Positions 52,774 to 59,991 of a stretch of DNA of 64,000 bases are shown here, piece by piece. The notes under the pieces were generated by a model. The model searched no databases. It was not told the origin of the DNA and was given only the letters and a program-made list of their open reading frames with translations. Source of the stretch: a virus. Made by a program: the position numbers and the translations under genes. Every line of letters starts with the position of its first letter. Positions within the stretch are counted from its first letter, which is position 1. The stretch is taken from positions 116,793 to 180,792 of IMG/VR virus record IMGVR_UViG_3300023199_000127. One strand, 5' to 3'.

Positions 52774-52971
52774 CTAAAAGATGGATGCCCTTCGTACACG
52801 TCGTACCTGTGACTTGTTACACTCCTGACAGTAACGACGTTGCACAATGAAAGTCTTAGTGACATATTTAGACTTGCCACTATAGACATCGTAGAGACCC
52901 ATATCTACCCATTGACCCCACGAGTGGAGTCCAAGGGTACATAGGGGTATCAAATTAAGCAGGTTTTTCAT
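52774..52971 (-). CDS. small Cys-containing protein, 65 aa
   Basis: ATG 52971. CTLGLHSWGQW near the start and RYCQECNKSQ near the end suggest a metal site from Cys/His pairs. Basic C-terminus. No family is recognised. Confidence 0.5.
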   Translation of the reverse strand: MKNLLNLIPLCTLGLHSWGQWVDMGLYDVYSGKSKYVTKTFIVQRRYCQECNKSQVRRVRRASIF

Positions 52972-53046
52972 CGGAATCTGGGTCTCCTGTAATGTTTCAA
53001 GTCTGTAGGAGCAGCACCAAGCTTAGGAGCAATGACATCCCAATGC

Positions 53047-53278
53047 CTAAATAGATACCGGGAGCCCCAACAAGGGGCTCCCGGTAACCGATGAAGGACC
53101 TCGTATGAGGCCTTCAACCGTGAAGGAACATTGTGTTGTGAGAGAGGTGGTAACACCGGAAACCTTCGCAATCCCGTGCATCACGTCCTCGGTGTTTTCC
53201 GAATCTGCGACTTCAGCCGCCGCCTCGACCACCGCGTCAATCCCGCCACCGCTCCAGTGTCTCCCTGCTAATCTCCAT
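53047..53278 (-). pseudogene. frameshifted gene after the pentapeptide-repeat gene
   Basis: ATG 53278 starts MEISRETLERWRD and stops; the neighbouring frame continues IDAVVEAAAEVADSENTEDV with coding-like composition. A one- or two-base loss near 53240 would explain both. The second frame then runs through a terminator, which argues it is no longer functional. Confidence 0.45.
53050..53084 (-). terminator. intrinsic terminator
   Basis: Perfect 11-bp stem (CCGGGAGCCCC / GGGGCTCCCGG) with a 5-base loop, followed by TATCTATTT on the minus strand. A second weaker hairpin lies at about 53093-53116. Confidence 0.75.
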
Positions 53279-53822
53279 CGCCGACCTCCTCGAACCGAAC
53301 ACGGACCGTCGTCCCGCGATAGCTAACGCGCGCGCCACGCAGATCCGCGTCGCGCAGCGTCGCACCGCGCAGGTCGACACAGCTCAGATCCGCGTCGCGC
53401 AGCGTCGCACCGCGCAGGTCGGCGCAACTCAGGTCGGCGTCGCGCAGGTCCGCGTCGCTCAGGTCGGCGCCGCGCAGCGTCGCGCCGCTCAGGTCGGCAC
53501 TGCGCAGGTCGGCGTCGCACAAGTCGGCGCAGCGCAGGTCCGCGTCGCTCAGGTCGGCGTAGCGCAGGTCAGCGTAGCGCAGGTCGGCGTAGCTCAGGTC
53601 GGCGTCGCTCAGGTCGGCGCTGCGCAGGTCAGCGTAGCACAAGTCGGCGCAGCTCAGGTCGGCGCAACTCAGGTCGGCGCAGCGCAGGTCCGCGTCGCTC
53701 AGGTCGGCGCGTTCGCCGCCCTGTTCGTCGCGCAGCCACGCTGCATGCAGATCGAGGATTACACGCAGGTCTTTCTTGGTGTGATCTTCGGTCCCGTCGT
53801 CGTTATTGAATCTACGGTTCAC
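53268..53822 (-). CDS. pentapeptide-repeat protein
   Basis: 184 aa; GTG 53822 with GGAGGTGGAG upstream. About 25 tandem pentapeptides of the A(D/A)Lxx type fill residues 38-170, forming a right-handed quadrilateral beta helix. Such proteins can mimic DNA and protect gyrase or act as effectors. The N-terminus contains AAWLRDEQGGERA, shared with the GC-rich cassette gene at 47.6-48.1 kb. GC-rich composition suggests import. Confidence 0.88.
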   Translation of the reverse strand: MNRRFNNDDGTEDHTKKDLRVILDLHAAWLRDEQGGERADLSDADLRCADLSCADLSCADLCYADLRSADLSDADLSYADLRYADLRYADLSDADLRCADLCDADLRSADLSGATLRGADLSDADLRDADLSCADLRGATLRDADLSCVDLRGATLRDADLRGARVSYRGTTVRVRFEEVGDGD

Positions 53823-54105
53823 AGTTTTTCTCCACCTCCATCAAGCCGGCAAGATCACTCTTGCCGGGATGGAGGTCTACGAATCGAGGCCCTGTGAAGT
53901 CCGCGGAACCTCTCCGCGCATGGAACTTCACACGTGCCACCTCGTGATTACTTCTCCTGTTGGGCTCTCCCTGCTTCGTCTTCTCGATATGAATCTCAGC
54001 GAAGCGCTGGCACTCGTCCTAAGTGCTGGTGAAGATGATCTCCCCGTGCTTGTGCACTTGGTAGATCTTTTCGTCATTATGGACGGTGTAGAACTTGATC
54101 TCCAC
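53812..54105 (-). pseudogene. small gene interrupted by an in-frame TAG
   Basis: GTG 54105 opens a frame of 97 codons whose 29th codon (54021-54019) is TAG; both halves are well coded. Before it: KHGEIIFTST; after it: DECQRFAEIHIEKTKQG. The junction FTST-stop-DECQRF fits a single ancestral protein (compare FTGTxEECxRF in small phage proteins). Either a nonsense mutation or readthrough. The stop overlaps the pentapeptide gene start by 11 bases. Confidence 0.55.
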
Positions 54106-54107
54106 GG

Positions 54108-54860
54108 CTAGTCTACATGGTTGTTCAGCCAGAGGCTGATGACGTCGCCGTGACAGGGGTTACCCACGCCCGACTTCGTCTTGCAGAAGCAGCCGAGCTT
54201 CGCACCCTTGAGCTGGAGCACCGCTTCCTTGAAGTCGGGATCATTCCGCAAGCGCTGGTGAAAATAGCGCGCGAAGCACGGAATGGTCTGACCGAAGTAG
54301 GTGTGGTTCATACCACAGCTATTACACCTCTGGCCCCGACGAATCGGATTGCCAAAGTAGCCATCCATGCCGCGTCCGGCTCGACCGATGTACTCGGCGC
54401 CAGGCACCCTCTTGATGTTCACCACCATCGTGGGTTCTTCCTCGAGCCACTGGTCACGCAGCTGCATCAGCAGCTTACCGAGATGGTTTTGGCCATTGCC
54501 ATCGCCACCATCATCCCACGGAGCGCACTCTACGAGCTCCATGCCCTCGCAATCGCGCAGCAGCGTGTAGAACTCAGGGTTCTGAGTGAACTTGGCGACG
54601 AGGATACGACGCATCACTTCGATCTTGACGTCGTCCCAGTCCGAACGCACGGAGCACTTCTGTCCCAGACGCTTAGCTCTATCCGGCGTCTCGGCGAGCC
54701 TGATGACCTCGCGCTCTTTACCAGTGGTCCTCGCGGCCTGGTAGCAGTGCTCCGCCGTGGGCCACACGTAGCCGTTCAGATCAACGATCGGAGACGGCTC
54801 GAAGTTGCTGAGCCACGCGTACTGTTCGTCGCTCTTGGAACTGAATCGGATGGTCTTCAT
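54108..54860 (-). CDS. NADAR + DUF4326 fusion protein
   Basis: 250 aa; ATG 54860 overlaps the previous stop (TAATG). The N-terminal NADAR domain (1-150) shows YAWLSNFEPSPIVDLNG, VWPTAEHCYQAARTTG and a C-terminal KLLMQLRDQ helix; NADAR enzymes cleave N-glycosidic bonds of ADP-ribose conjugates. The C-terminal DUF4326 part (155-250) shows VVNIKRVPGAEYIGR, GYFGNPI and LGCFCKT...CHGDVI. The fusion suggests removal of ADP-ribose marks, possibly countering host DarT-like or NAD-targeting defences. Confidence 0.75.
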   Translation of the reverse strand: MKTIRFSSKSDEQYAWLSNFEPSPIVDLNGYVWPTAEHCYQAARTTGKEREVIRLAETPDRAKRLGQKCSVRSDWDDVKIEVMRRILVAKFTQNPEFYTLLRDCEGMELVECAPWDDGGDGNGQNHLGKLLMQLRDQWLEEEPTMVVNIKRVPGAEYIGRAGRGMDGYFGNPIRRGQRCNSCGMNHTYFGQTIPCFARYFHQRLRNDPDFKEAVLQLKGAKLGCFCKTKSGVGNPCHGDVISLWLNNHVD

Positions 54861-55213
54861 TACTGCATACCCTCCAGGATATGTCGCGGTTTCTTGTCTG
54901 GCGCAGTCCACAGATCGATCGGGATGTGCACTATCACCGGGTACCCGTGGCTCTCCCCGTCCTTCGGCCGGAGCTCGACCATGAAGTCGTTCTCCTCAAA
55001 CGATCGGTCCACCAAGCCAGGTCTCTGGCCAGAGCACAGGTGGCCCTTGAATGTGTTGATCGCATCGTTCCAGTCGGCACGCAACGTGCCTCTGTCGTTG
55101 AGCACCCGAACCTTCGGGTACCAATCATGGGTAGTGTACATCTTCCCGCTTCGCTTGAAGTAGGTGATGACACAGTTCAGCGTGAGTCGCACGCTGTCGA
55201 TATGGAAGCTCAA
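54860..55213 (-). CDS. hypothetical protein, 117 aa
   Basis: TTG 55213 with a strong GGAGGAAG site. Alpha/beta; CVITYFKRSGKMYTTHDW near the start. It is coupled to NADAR by TAATG. No family is recognised. Confidence 0.6.
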   Translation of the reverse strand: MSFHIDSVRLTLNCVITYFKRSGKMYTTHDWYPKVRVLNDRGTLRADWNDAINTFKGHLCSGQRPGLVDRSFEENDFMVELRPKDGESHGYPVIVHIPIDLWTAPDKKPRHILEGMQ

Positions 55214-55524
55214 GACTTCCTCCTTTCAGCTCTCATTTCCTTGGCACATCTGACCTGATGTACCCAGTTCTGCAGAGCCTTGCGTAGCTCGAACGTAACG
55301 AGCAACGCAGCCAACTCTGCTACATTCAGCGCAAGCCAGCTGATGCCGACGAACGCTGCGATGAACAAGAACACACGGGCGTGGGGATCACCCACGCCCT
55401 GTGTGATCGGAACAGTTGCCAAACCAACGGCTGCTGCCTGCGTAAGTGGTGAAGCTACGAGCAGCCAGCAACTGATGATGAAGCAGCTGAACCACATGCA
55501 GAAAGACTTAAGTCTCCTCAGCAT
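55210..55524 (-). CDS. membrane protein, 104 aa
   Basis: ATG 55524 overlaps the previous stop (TAATG). Two hydrophobic segments: about 9-40 (WFSCFIISCWLLVASPLT) and 52-80 (FLFIAAFVGISWLALNVAEL), then a basic tail. Function is unknown. Confidence 0.6.
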   Translation of the reverse strand: MLRRLKSFCMWFSCFIISCWLLVASPLTQAAAVGLATVPITQGVGDPHARVFLFIAAFVGISWLALNVAELAALLVTFELRKALQNWVHQVRCAKEMRAERRKS

Positions 55525-55898
55525 TAGTCCAGCTCCTCCATGAGCGTGGGAAAGCCCGAAGCAACCTCGAGTTCGACGTCGACCACTGCGACGCCGGCGG
55601 CCTTGGCCTGACCGATGATGGTGTTGAACTGCTCGTGCTCCTCGTCTACCACCACCGTGACCGGACCCTTGCCCTTGCCCTCGGCAATGAGACAGGTGCG
55701 GATGTTCGTCAGTGTGGAGGGCGTGAAGGCCGCACCGCTCAAGCGAGGTTGGTCGTTGTATGCCTTGCGCGTAACGCGCTTCGGCGGAGGTCCGAAGAAG
55801 TCTTGGGAACTGTGTCCCTTGTTCACATTCTTCGGGCACCGGCTCTTGACAGTGTCTGGCAGATCTCGCAGGAAGATCTTGGTTGTCTTGGTTTTCAC
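55524..55898 (-). CDS. hypothetical protein, 124 aa
   Basis: GTG 55898 with AGGAG ten bases upstream. Lys-rich N-terminus; the C-terminal half (GPVTVVVDEEHEQFNTIIGQ) is alpha/beta. No family is recognised. Confidence 0.6.
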   Translation of the reverse strand: MKTKTTKIFLRDLPDTVKSRCPKNVNKGHSSQDFFGPPPKRVTRKAYNDQPRLSGAAFTPSTLTNIRTCLIAEGKGKGPVTVVVDEEHEQFNTIIGQAKAAGVAVVDVELEVASGFPTLMEELD

Positions 55899-55956
55899 GG
55901 TCTTTGGTCTCCTATTGATTCAATTGTTCGGTAATCAGTTGAATGCTACGATGGTT

Positions 55957-56019
55957 CTAGACGACACCCTTGTAGCCTCCCTGACGCAGTTTGCGATCGA
56001 TCCAACATGCCATCACCAT
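55957..56019 (-). CDS. possible short ORF, 20 aa or longer
   Basis: ATG 56019 opens MVMACWIDRKLRQGGYKGVV to a stop at 55957. The same frame is well coded for another 20 codons upstream but without a standard start. It fills most of the 55899-56069 gap. May be a small gene with a rare start or a remnant. Confidence 0.35.
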   Translation of the reverse strand: MVMACWIDRKLRQGGYKGVV

Positions 56020-56069
56020 GTCATCACTATCACCCAATTGCAGAAGGACGGTAGCAGACTCGTTCGTGA

Positions 56070-56450
56070 TTAGTTCGTGGTCTGCAGCACAGCATACTCC
56101 TCACGGAGTTGCTTGAGCTGCTTGATCTTGTTCTCGAGCTTGTCGCCGTACTTCTTGTCGACACGCTCGATGCCGTAGCCGGCCAAGGCTACACCACCAA
56201 GCACCGTCATCGTCATGACGGGCTTGCTGAGCAAGCCTAGGAGGAGGGCGGTCGAGAGAAGGGCGAGGCCACTCGTGGCCACGACGGTGCCCATTGCACC
56301 GCGCATGGTGCTGCCACCACGCAGAAGGAAGTGGGTGATCTCGAGGCCCTTCTGCTGGAGGGCCTCGGGAGTGCCAGGCTCCCTGTGTCCATTGATCGGC
56401 GCCTCGAGCGCATCGGCTCCGGGCACCGGGTCAATTCTATTGGTGTTCAT
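56070..56450 (-). CDS. membrane protein, 126 aa
   Basis: Polar N-terminus (about 45 residues), two hydrophobic helices (VVATSGLALLSTALLLGLLS and VMTMTVLGGVALAGYGIE), then a charged helix (KLENKIKQLKQLREEY). It may anchor something at the membrane. No family is recognised. Confidence 0.6.
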   Translation of the reverse strand: MNTNRIDPVPGADALEAPINGHREPGTPEALQQKGLEITHFLLRGGSTMRGAMGTVVATSGLALLSTALLLGLLSKPVMTMTVLGGVALAGYGIERVDKKYGDKLENKIKQLKQLREEYAVLQTTN

Positions 56451-56568
56451 TACTGTCCCTGTCTTCTTGTAAGTGCTGTGTAAAGGTCGGCGAGCCTGTT
56501 ATCCAGTCACTTCTCGCCTTCCATAAACCGATCGTCTGGATCCGCAGCCTCAATTTATCGTGACCCAC
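56437..56568 (-). CDS. possible small protein, 43 aa
   Basis: GTG 56568 opens a basic frame (KLRLRIQTIGLWKARSDWIT) ending at 56437, overlapping the next gene by 14 bases. The ribosome site is poor. A CCCAC/GTGGG hairpin (56563-56577) sits at its start. Doubtful. Confidence 0.3.
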   Translation of the reverse strand: MGHDKLRLRIQTIGLWKARSDWITGSPTFTQHLQEDRDSNEHQ

Positions 56569-56578
56569 TGACTGTGGG

Positions 56579-57142
56579 CTACTCCGCATCGCTCTCGGGC
56601 GCCCAGTCGAATTTCAACTCCTCGGCGCCTCTGTAATAGTCTCCTAACAAACGTGCGTCCTGAGACTCGTCAGGAGCTCTCAGAGTACGTCCATCGGTGA
56701 TGGCACTGTTCACCTGTCCAATGGACAGGTCGAACAGGTCTGCTAAATCGGCACACCTTGCCTGATTCATAGAGCACCATCTCTCACGTTCGACCGAAGT
56801 CTTGTGGTGCTGCAAGATGAACTCCTCGAACCAGATTCGAGTCTCCGCTCTCAGATATCCGATGATATCGAATCCACACTCAGGACACTCACGCAGATCC
56901 TTGTGGTGGTACTGACAGCACAGATCACATCCGATCTGGTCGAGCAGTGTGCGACGGACCCAGCACTGGGCAAGGTAGAGATGACGGGCTGGACCCCAAT
57001 AATACCAGTCCGAATATCTCTTCAGCCATCGATGAACGCGCATGATGGTGAGCATTGTCAGGATGCTAACAGATGCCCAACACATCACCTGCAGAACTGC
57101 AGGCAGATTGTGGAAACGCTCGTAGACATCATTCACGGTCAC
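56579..57142 (-). CDS. membrane protein with zinc-binding and HTH-like segments
   Basis: 187 aa; GTG 57142 with AAGGACT upstream. One hydrophobic segment (about 17-34, LQVMCWASVSILTMLTIM), a Cys cluster (CDLCCQYHHKDLRECPECG) at about 72-90, and a helix-turn-helix-like stretch (ADLADLFDLSIGQVNSAITD) at about 132-151. A membrane-bound DNA-binding or sensing protein is possible. No family is recognised. Confidence 0.55.
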   Translation of the reverse strand: MTVNDVYERFHNLPAVLQVMCWASVSILTMLTIMRVHRWLKRYSDWYYWGPARHLYLAQCWVRRTLLDQIGCDLCCQYHHKDLRECPECGFDIIGYLRAETRIWFEEFILQHHKTSVERERWCSMNQARCADLADLFDLSIGQVNSAITDGRTLRAPDESQDARLLGDYYRGAEELKFDWAPESDAE

Positions 57143-57256
57143 AGTCCTTTCATGGTCAAAATTGCAGATCTAGCGATTAGCGGTGCCACTTCCTATGGAA
57201 TGCTGCTATCACAGGGGTTTCTCGCTCTGGAGGGGAACTGTAATGGGGTCAACTAT

Positions 57257-57446
57257 TCAGCTACGATGTTCATTCACGCCATGCTGAAAAGTGACATGTG
57301 CACAGCCTACACGACCTTGGACTGCACCGTACTCGAAGGCCTCGTCGGCACCCTTCGCGGCGCCAGAACGCAGGATCCATCGTTTTCAGGATAGGCTCGG
57401 GCGTCTTGTGCGAGCCTATACCGGCGTACCACTTCTTGTACTTCAT
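57257..57446 (-). pseudogene. degraded DUF2493/SLOG-like gene
   Basis: ATG 57446 (GGAG upstream) begins KKWYAGIGSHKTPEPILKTM, the start of phage DUF2493/SLOG-type proteins. The neighbouring frame then resumes LRSGAAKGADEAFEYGA, the family's nucleotide-binding loop, and ends at 57257. About 15 residues are missing between the parts and the frame changes, so an internal deletion broke the gene. The 114 bases to its left show nothing coding. Confidence 0.7.
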
Positions 57447-57469
57447 GGTCAAAACTCCTGATGAAAAGG

Positions 57470-57517
57470 GGAAAATCACCACCTGTAGGTGGTTACACCC
57501 GCCGGCTTGCTGCCGGC
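57470..57517 (-). terminator. tandem hairpins before the broken SLOG gene
   Basis: ACCACCT/AGGTGGT stem (57478-57493) followed on the minus strand by GATTTTCCCCTTTT, preceded by GCCGGC/GCCGGC (57501-57517). Probable terminator for the gene ending at 57517. Confidence 0.6.
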
Positions 57518-57846
57518 TACCATCCCCTCAAAGTGCCGTTACTGAGCGGAATATCGGCGCTGGTCTGGCCGGCGCCGAGCTGCTTGAGCTCCTCACGCTC
57601 TCTGTCGGTCTCCATGTGTTTGCTCTCCTGCGGTTCCGCCATCTGCTCATGAGAGGGAGCACCAAGCTCCTTATTATGTGCGGCAGCCTTGTACTTCTCG
57701 CGGCCTCGCCACCCTGCCATCATCGGCTCCAGCTCGAGCAGCTGGCTCACAGCGGAGATGGGACAGGGGCTGCGAGATTCCGCGCCCAGTGCAGGGCATG
57801 AGGCCTTCCACATGCCCTTCTGGTCCCATGTAATCTGGATGTTCAT
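57517..57846 (-). CDS. hypothetical protein, 109 aa (HicB-like N-terminus?)
   Basis: AGGAGTAACC precedes ATG 57846. The first 40 residues (ITWDQKGMWKASCPALGAES) faintly resemble the HicB partial RNase H-like fold; the rest is Glu/Gln/Lys-rich and disordered. No HicA toxin neighbour is seen. Function is unknown. Confidence 0.5.
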   Translation of the reverse strand: MNIQITWDQKGMWKASCPALGAESRSPCPISAVSQLLELEPMMAGWRGREKYKAAAHNKELGAPSHEQMAEPQESKHMETDREREELKQLGAGQTSADIPLSNGTLRGW

Positions 57847-57848
57847 GG

Positions 57849-58118
57849 TTACTCCTGTAGCCTGTCGAAGTAGGCCTTGGAGGCTACATTCTCGCCCACC
57901 TCCTCGATGGGAGCGAGGGCCAAGCCCATCGCTGCCAGAGTATCCAGCAGATCCAGGGAGCTGAGCTCGAGGGCCTGCTCGGCCTCACTGCTGTTGCAGA
58001 AGTCCTCCTCCTGCTGATCGGTGAGATCCGGGGGCATGTTAGCCACGATGGCGAAATTCGCATGGAGCTCGGTCATGAGGCTATCAACCAGCGCCTCTTG
58101 ATCCTTCTTCTGCGGCAC
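57849..58118 (-). CDS. acidic hypothetical protein, 89 aa
   Basis: GTG 58118 follows AGGAG by nine bases; preferred over an in-frame start at 58151. Acidic helical protein (DLTDQQEEDFCNSSEAEQAL). No family is recognised. It is the first gene left of the repeat-rich region. Confidence 0.6.
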   Translation of the reverse strand: MPQKKDQEALVDSLMTELHANFAIVANMPPDLTDQQEEDFCNSSEAEQALELSSLDLLDTLAAMGLALAPIEEVGENVASKAYFDRLQE

Positions 58119-58223
58119 GATGTGTCTCCTCTGTAGGCGGAAAATCAGCACAGGCCACCAAGGCCCGCGCCCTTACCCCGTAGGGGAATAGCGGTAGTGA
58201 TGATGAAACACAAGAGAGTAAGT

Positions 58224-58266
58224 GCACCCCCATTGATAGACCATAAAAGGTCTATCAAGGGGGTGC
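58224..58266. repeat. 18-bp inverted repeat
   Basis: GCACCCCC-A-TTGATAGACC and GGTCTATCAAGGGGGTGC pair over 18 bp with one bulged A and a 6-base loop. Without a U-run it is probably a structural or protein-binding site; it could also stop transcription from the right. Confidence 0.75.
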
Positions 58267-58315
58267 TTAGATGTTCTCAAGGGTCTATCAAAGGGGCTGC
58301 TTAAATGTTCTCAAG
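58249..58315. repeat. two tandem 33/34-bp direct repeats
   Basis: Copies at 58249-58281 and 58282-58315, each starting GGTCTATCAA and ending ATGTTCTCAAG, with one indel and two or three substitutions. A third partial copy (ATCTATCA) follows. Confidence 0.75.
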
Positions 58316-58350
58316 ATCTATCACAGTACTCGAAGAGACCTGGTTAGGGT

Positions 58351-58387
58351 GGTTCATGACGAACCTACGATCGTTGGTTCGTGACGA
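58351..58387. repeat. 12-bp direct repeat
   Basis: GGTTCATGACGA (58351-58362) and GGTTCGTGACGA (58376-58387), separated by ACCTACGATCGTT which contains the palindrome ACGATCGT. Confidence 0.6.
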
Positions 58388-58397
58388 TGATACCGCT

Positions 58398-58524
58398 GTT
58401 CCATGGACAGCCACCTAGTGACTGTTACGGATTAATGCTCTATGGACAGCTACCTAGTGCTCTATGGACAGCTACCTAGTGCTCTATGGACAGCTACCTA
58501 GTGCTCTATGGACAGCTACCTAGT
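58398..58524. repeat. four perfect tandem 22-bp repeats plus one degenerate copy (iteron-like)
   Basis: Unit GCTCTATGGACAGCTACCTA+GT repeats without change at 58437, 58459, 58481 and 58503, ending at 58524. A degenerate copy with three changes lies at 58398-58419. The 22-bp period equals about two helical turns, as in iterons bound by replication initiators. Confidence 0.9.
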
Positions 58525-58553
58525 AGTATCTCCACCCAACCAGGACTCCTCCA

Positions 58554-58574
58554 ATACTGTAACTGCTACAGTAT
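58554..58574. repeat. 8-bp perfect inverted repeat
   Basis: ATACTGTA / TACAGTAT with a 5-base loop. Typical size and symmetry of a dimeric repressor operator. Confidence 0.55.
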
Positions 58575-58825
58575 AGTATCAGTGTCACAGGACCGGATTA
58601 ATGCGATCTGGACGGTCTCACCTCCCCCGCACCTCTACTGCATGTGAACTCTTCCACAGGAACTACTAGACAGGCTATATGTCATATATCAGCAAGAGGG
58701 CGGGAGACTGGTCAAATCTCATTAATCCTGACTATACCCAGTGGGCCGGCCCTGTATAGCCAGTGTCGGTGTCAGGCTCACATTCGTTCGCCTTGACCCC
58801 TCCACAACTCCCCTTGGCGGGGAGT

Positions 58826-58855
58826 CCAGTGCCCCTAGCTACGCTAGGGGACTGG
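58826..58855 (-). terminator. hairpin over the stop of the membrane-protein gene
   Basis: CCAGT-g-CCCCTAG / CTAGGGG-ACTGG, 12 bp with one bulge and loop CTACG; the TAG stop at 58841-58839 lies inside. No U-run follows, so termination is uncertain. Confidence 0.45.
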
Positions 58856-59240
58856 CTCCGCCAGCCAGGGGTACTGCCTGTATCACGTTCCTCGCTCGCT
58901 CGAAGCCCATGGCCCTGCGCTCTCTCATCCACACCTCCCTGTCCATGGAGATGAGGATCGTAGCGCAGATGCACACCACTCCTGCTCCTACGAAGGCAGT
59001 GATGCCTGTGGGGAATGTCATGTAGCTGAGTGCTGTGATCAGCACGTCAGCTACCAGAGGGAAGCGGCGGGCGAAGCTTCGTACGAGCGGGGCCTTGATG
59101 GCGATGAAGGTCCATGCCACGAGGCTGATGAAGCCGCACACGATGCCTGCGATCAGAAATCCGCCCAGCTTGAGTGCGACCAGGGTCAACACGATCAGCA
59201 CGATCGTACCGCCCAACGAGAGCTGCTTGTCCTTGTTCAC
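58839..59240 (-). CDS. membrane protein, 133 aa
   Basis: GTG 59240 after AGGAG. Four hydrophobic segments between residues 8 and 98 (such as GGTIVLIVLTLVALKLGGF and ITAFVGAGVVCICATILIS), then a charged C-terminus. Could be a small integral membrane protein affecting the host envelope. No family is recognised. Confidence 0.65.
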   Translation of the reverse strand: MNKDKQLSLGGTIVLIVLTLVALKLGGFLIAGIVCGFISLVAWTFIAIKAPLVRSFARRFPLVADVLITALSYMTFPTGITAFVGAGVVCICATILISMDREVWMRERRAMGFERARNVIQAVPLAGGASPLA

Positions 59241-59269
59241 GGGAATCTCCTGAGTAAATCAGTGGAACA

Positions 59270-59310
59270 CTGAAGAAAGGGGAGTGTGACCCCTAAGGGC
59301 CACACTCCCT
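59270..59310 (-). terminator. terminator after the Asn-rich-tail protein
   Basis: 9-bp stem GGGAGTGTG / CACACTCCC with an inner CCCTTAGGGG stem; CTTTCTTC follows on the minus strand. It lies 19 bases beyond the stop. Confidence 0.7.
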
Positions 59311-59328
59311 GACGTCTTGGGGCGTATG

Positions 59329-59991
59329 CTAGAACTCGCCGACGTCGTCGCCCGCGGCGCCGGTGAAGCCCGGCTGCGGGGACTGCTGTCCGGTGGACGG
59401 CTTGTCCGTGGACTGCTGGTTGTTGCCGAAGTTGCGGTTGTTGCGGTTGTTGCGCCGGCTCCTGCGGCCCGTCTTCGGGTCGCGGTAGCCGTTCGCCACC
59501 TCCCACTCGAACTTCTGCTTGCGGCTGGCCCGCTCGGACATCACCTGCGTGATGACGGAGCTGAGATCGAGCTTGCCGCCCATCTCCTGCGAGATGGACT
59601 CGGCGGCATCCATTGCCGCGGGGAGCGACAGCCAGATGGCCACGATCTCGGTGGACGGCTTGGAGCGCGACGCGATGCAGCGACCGCCCTCCTCCTTGGA
59701 CGGGCCGCCCTGGTAGAGCGACACGTTCCCGTAGTTCAGGCCCAGCAGCTCGCCGTCCTTCGTGACCCGGTTCACCGGGAACGAGACGTAGATGGTGCTG
59801 AGCCTCTTGACCTCTTCGAGGTCCGCGAGGATGGACTCGTCCAGGTCCTCGCGCTCGCCCATGGACGAGATCTCGTCGATGAGCGTGATGGGGAAGCGCA
59901 GGTAGTGCGAGGTCTCCTCGCTGGCCTGCAGTTCGACCGTCTGTCGCGCGGCCGTGGCGGCGGACTGAATCCGCTTCAAGAAATCGGGCAT
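59329..59991 (-). CDS. protein with Asn/Arg-rich linker and acidic Phe tip
   Basis: 220 aa; AGGAGGAATCAGCC precedes ATG 59991. Folded part about 20-160, then a basic Asn/Arg linker (RRNNRNNRNFGNN), a Gln/Pro/Ser stretch and the end AAGDDVGEF, resembling the acidic tips of other proteins here. The linker and tip are like those of some SSB-like proteins, but the core is not recognised. Confidence 0.6.
   Translation of the reverse strand: MPDFLKRIQSAATAARQTVELQASEETSHYLRFPITLIDEISSMGEREDLDESILADLEEVKRLSTIYVSFPVNRVTKDGELLGLNYGNVSLYQGGPSKEEGGRCIASRSKPSTEIVAIWLSLPAAMDAAESISQEMGGKLDLSSVITQVMSERASRKQKFEWEVANGYRDPKTGRRSRRNNRNNRNFGNNQQSTDKPSTGQQSPQPGFTGAAGDDVGEF

Larger units (their letters stand above)
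58119..58838. other. 720-bp non-coding repeat-rich region (candidate replication origin or control region)
   Basis: No coding frame with a start and ribosome site was found. It holds a long hairpin, 33-bp direct repeats, five 22-bp repeats, inverted repeats, AT-rich patches (CTATATGTCATATATC at about 58675) and the motif GGATTAATGC twice (about 58430 and 58595). It is the largest gene-free stretch of the window. Repeats of this kind suit a replication origin with iterons, or a promoter/operator hub. Confidence 0.6.

Noticed and set aside
54019-54021. Genome-wide amber recoding
   Set aside because: Many clear genes here end in TAG with tight downstream starts, so TAG is a normal stop.
53806-54111. 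Plus-strand 101-aa gene
   Set aside because: It mirrors the minus-strand frame, lacks a ribosome site and reads as low-complexity hydrophobic sequence.
58398-58524. CRISPR array
   Set aside because: Repeats are directly adjacent with no spacers.
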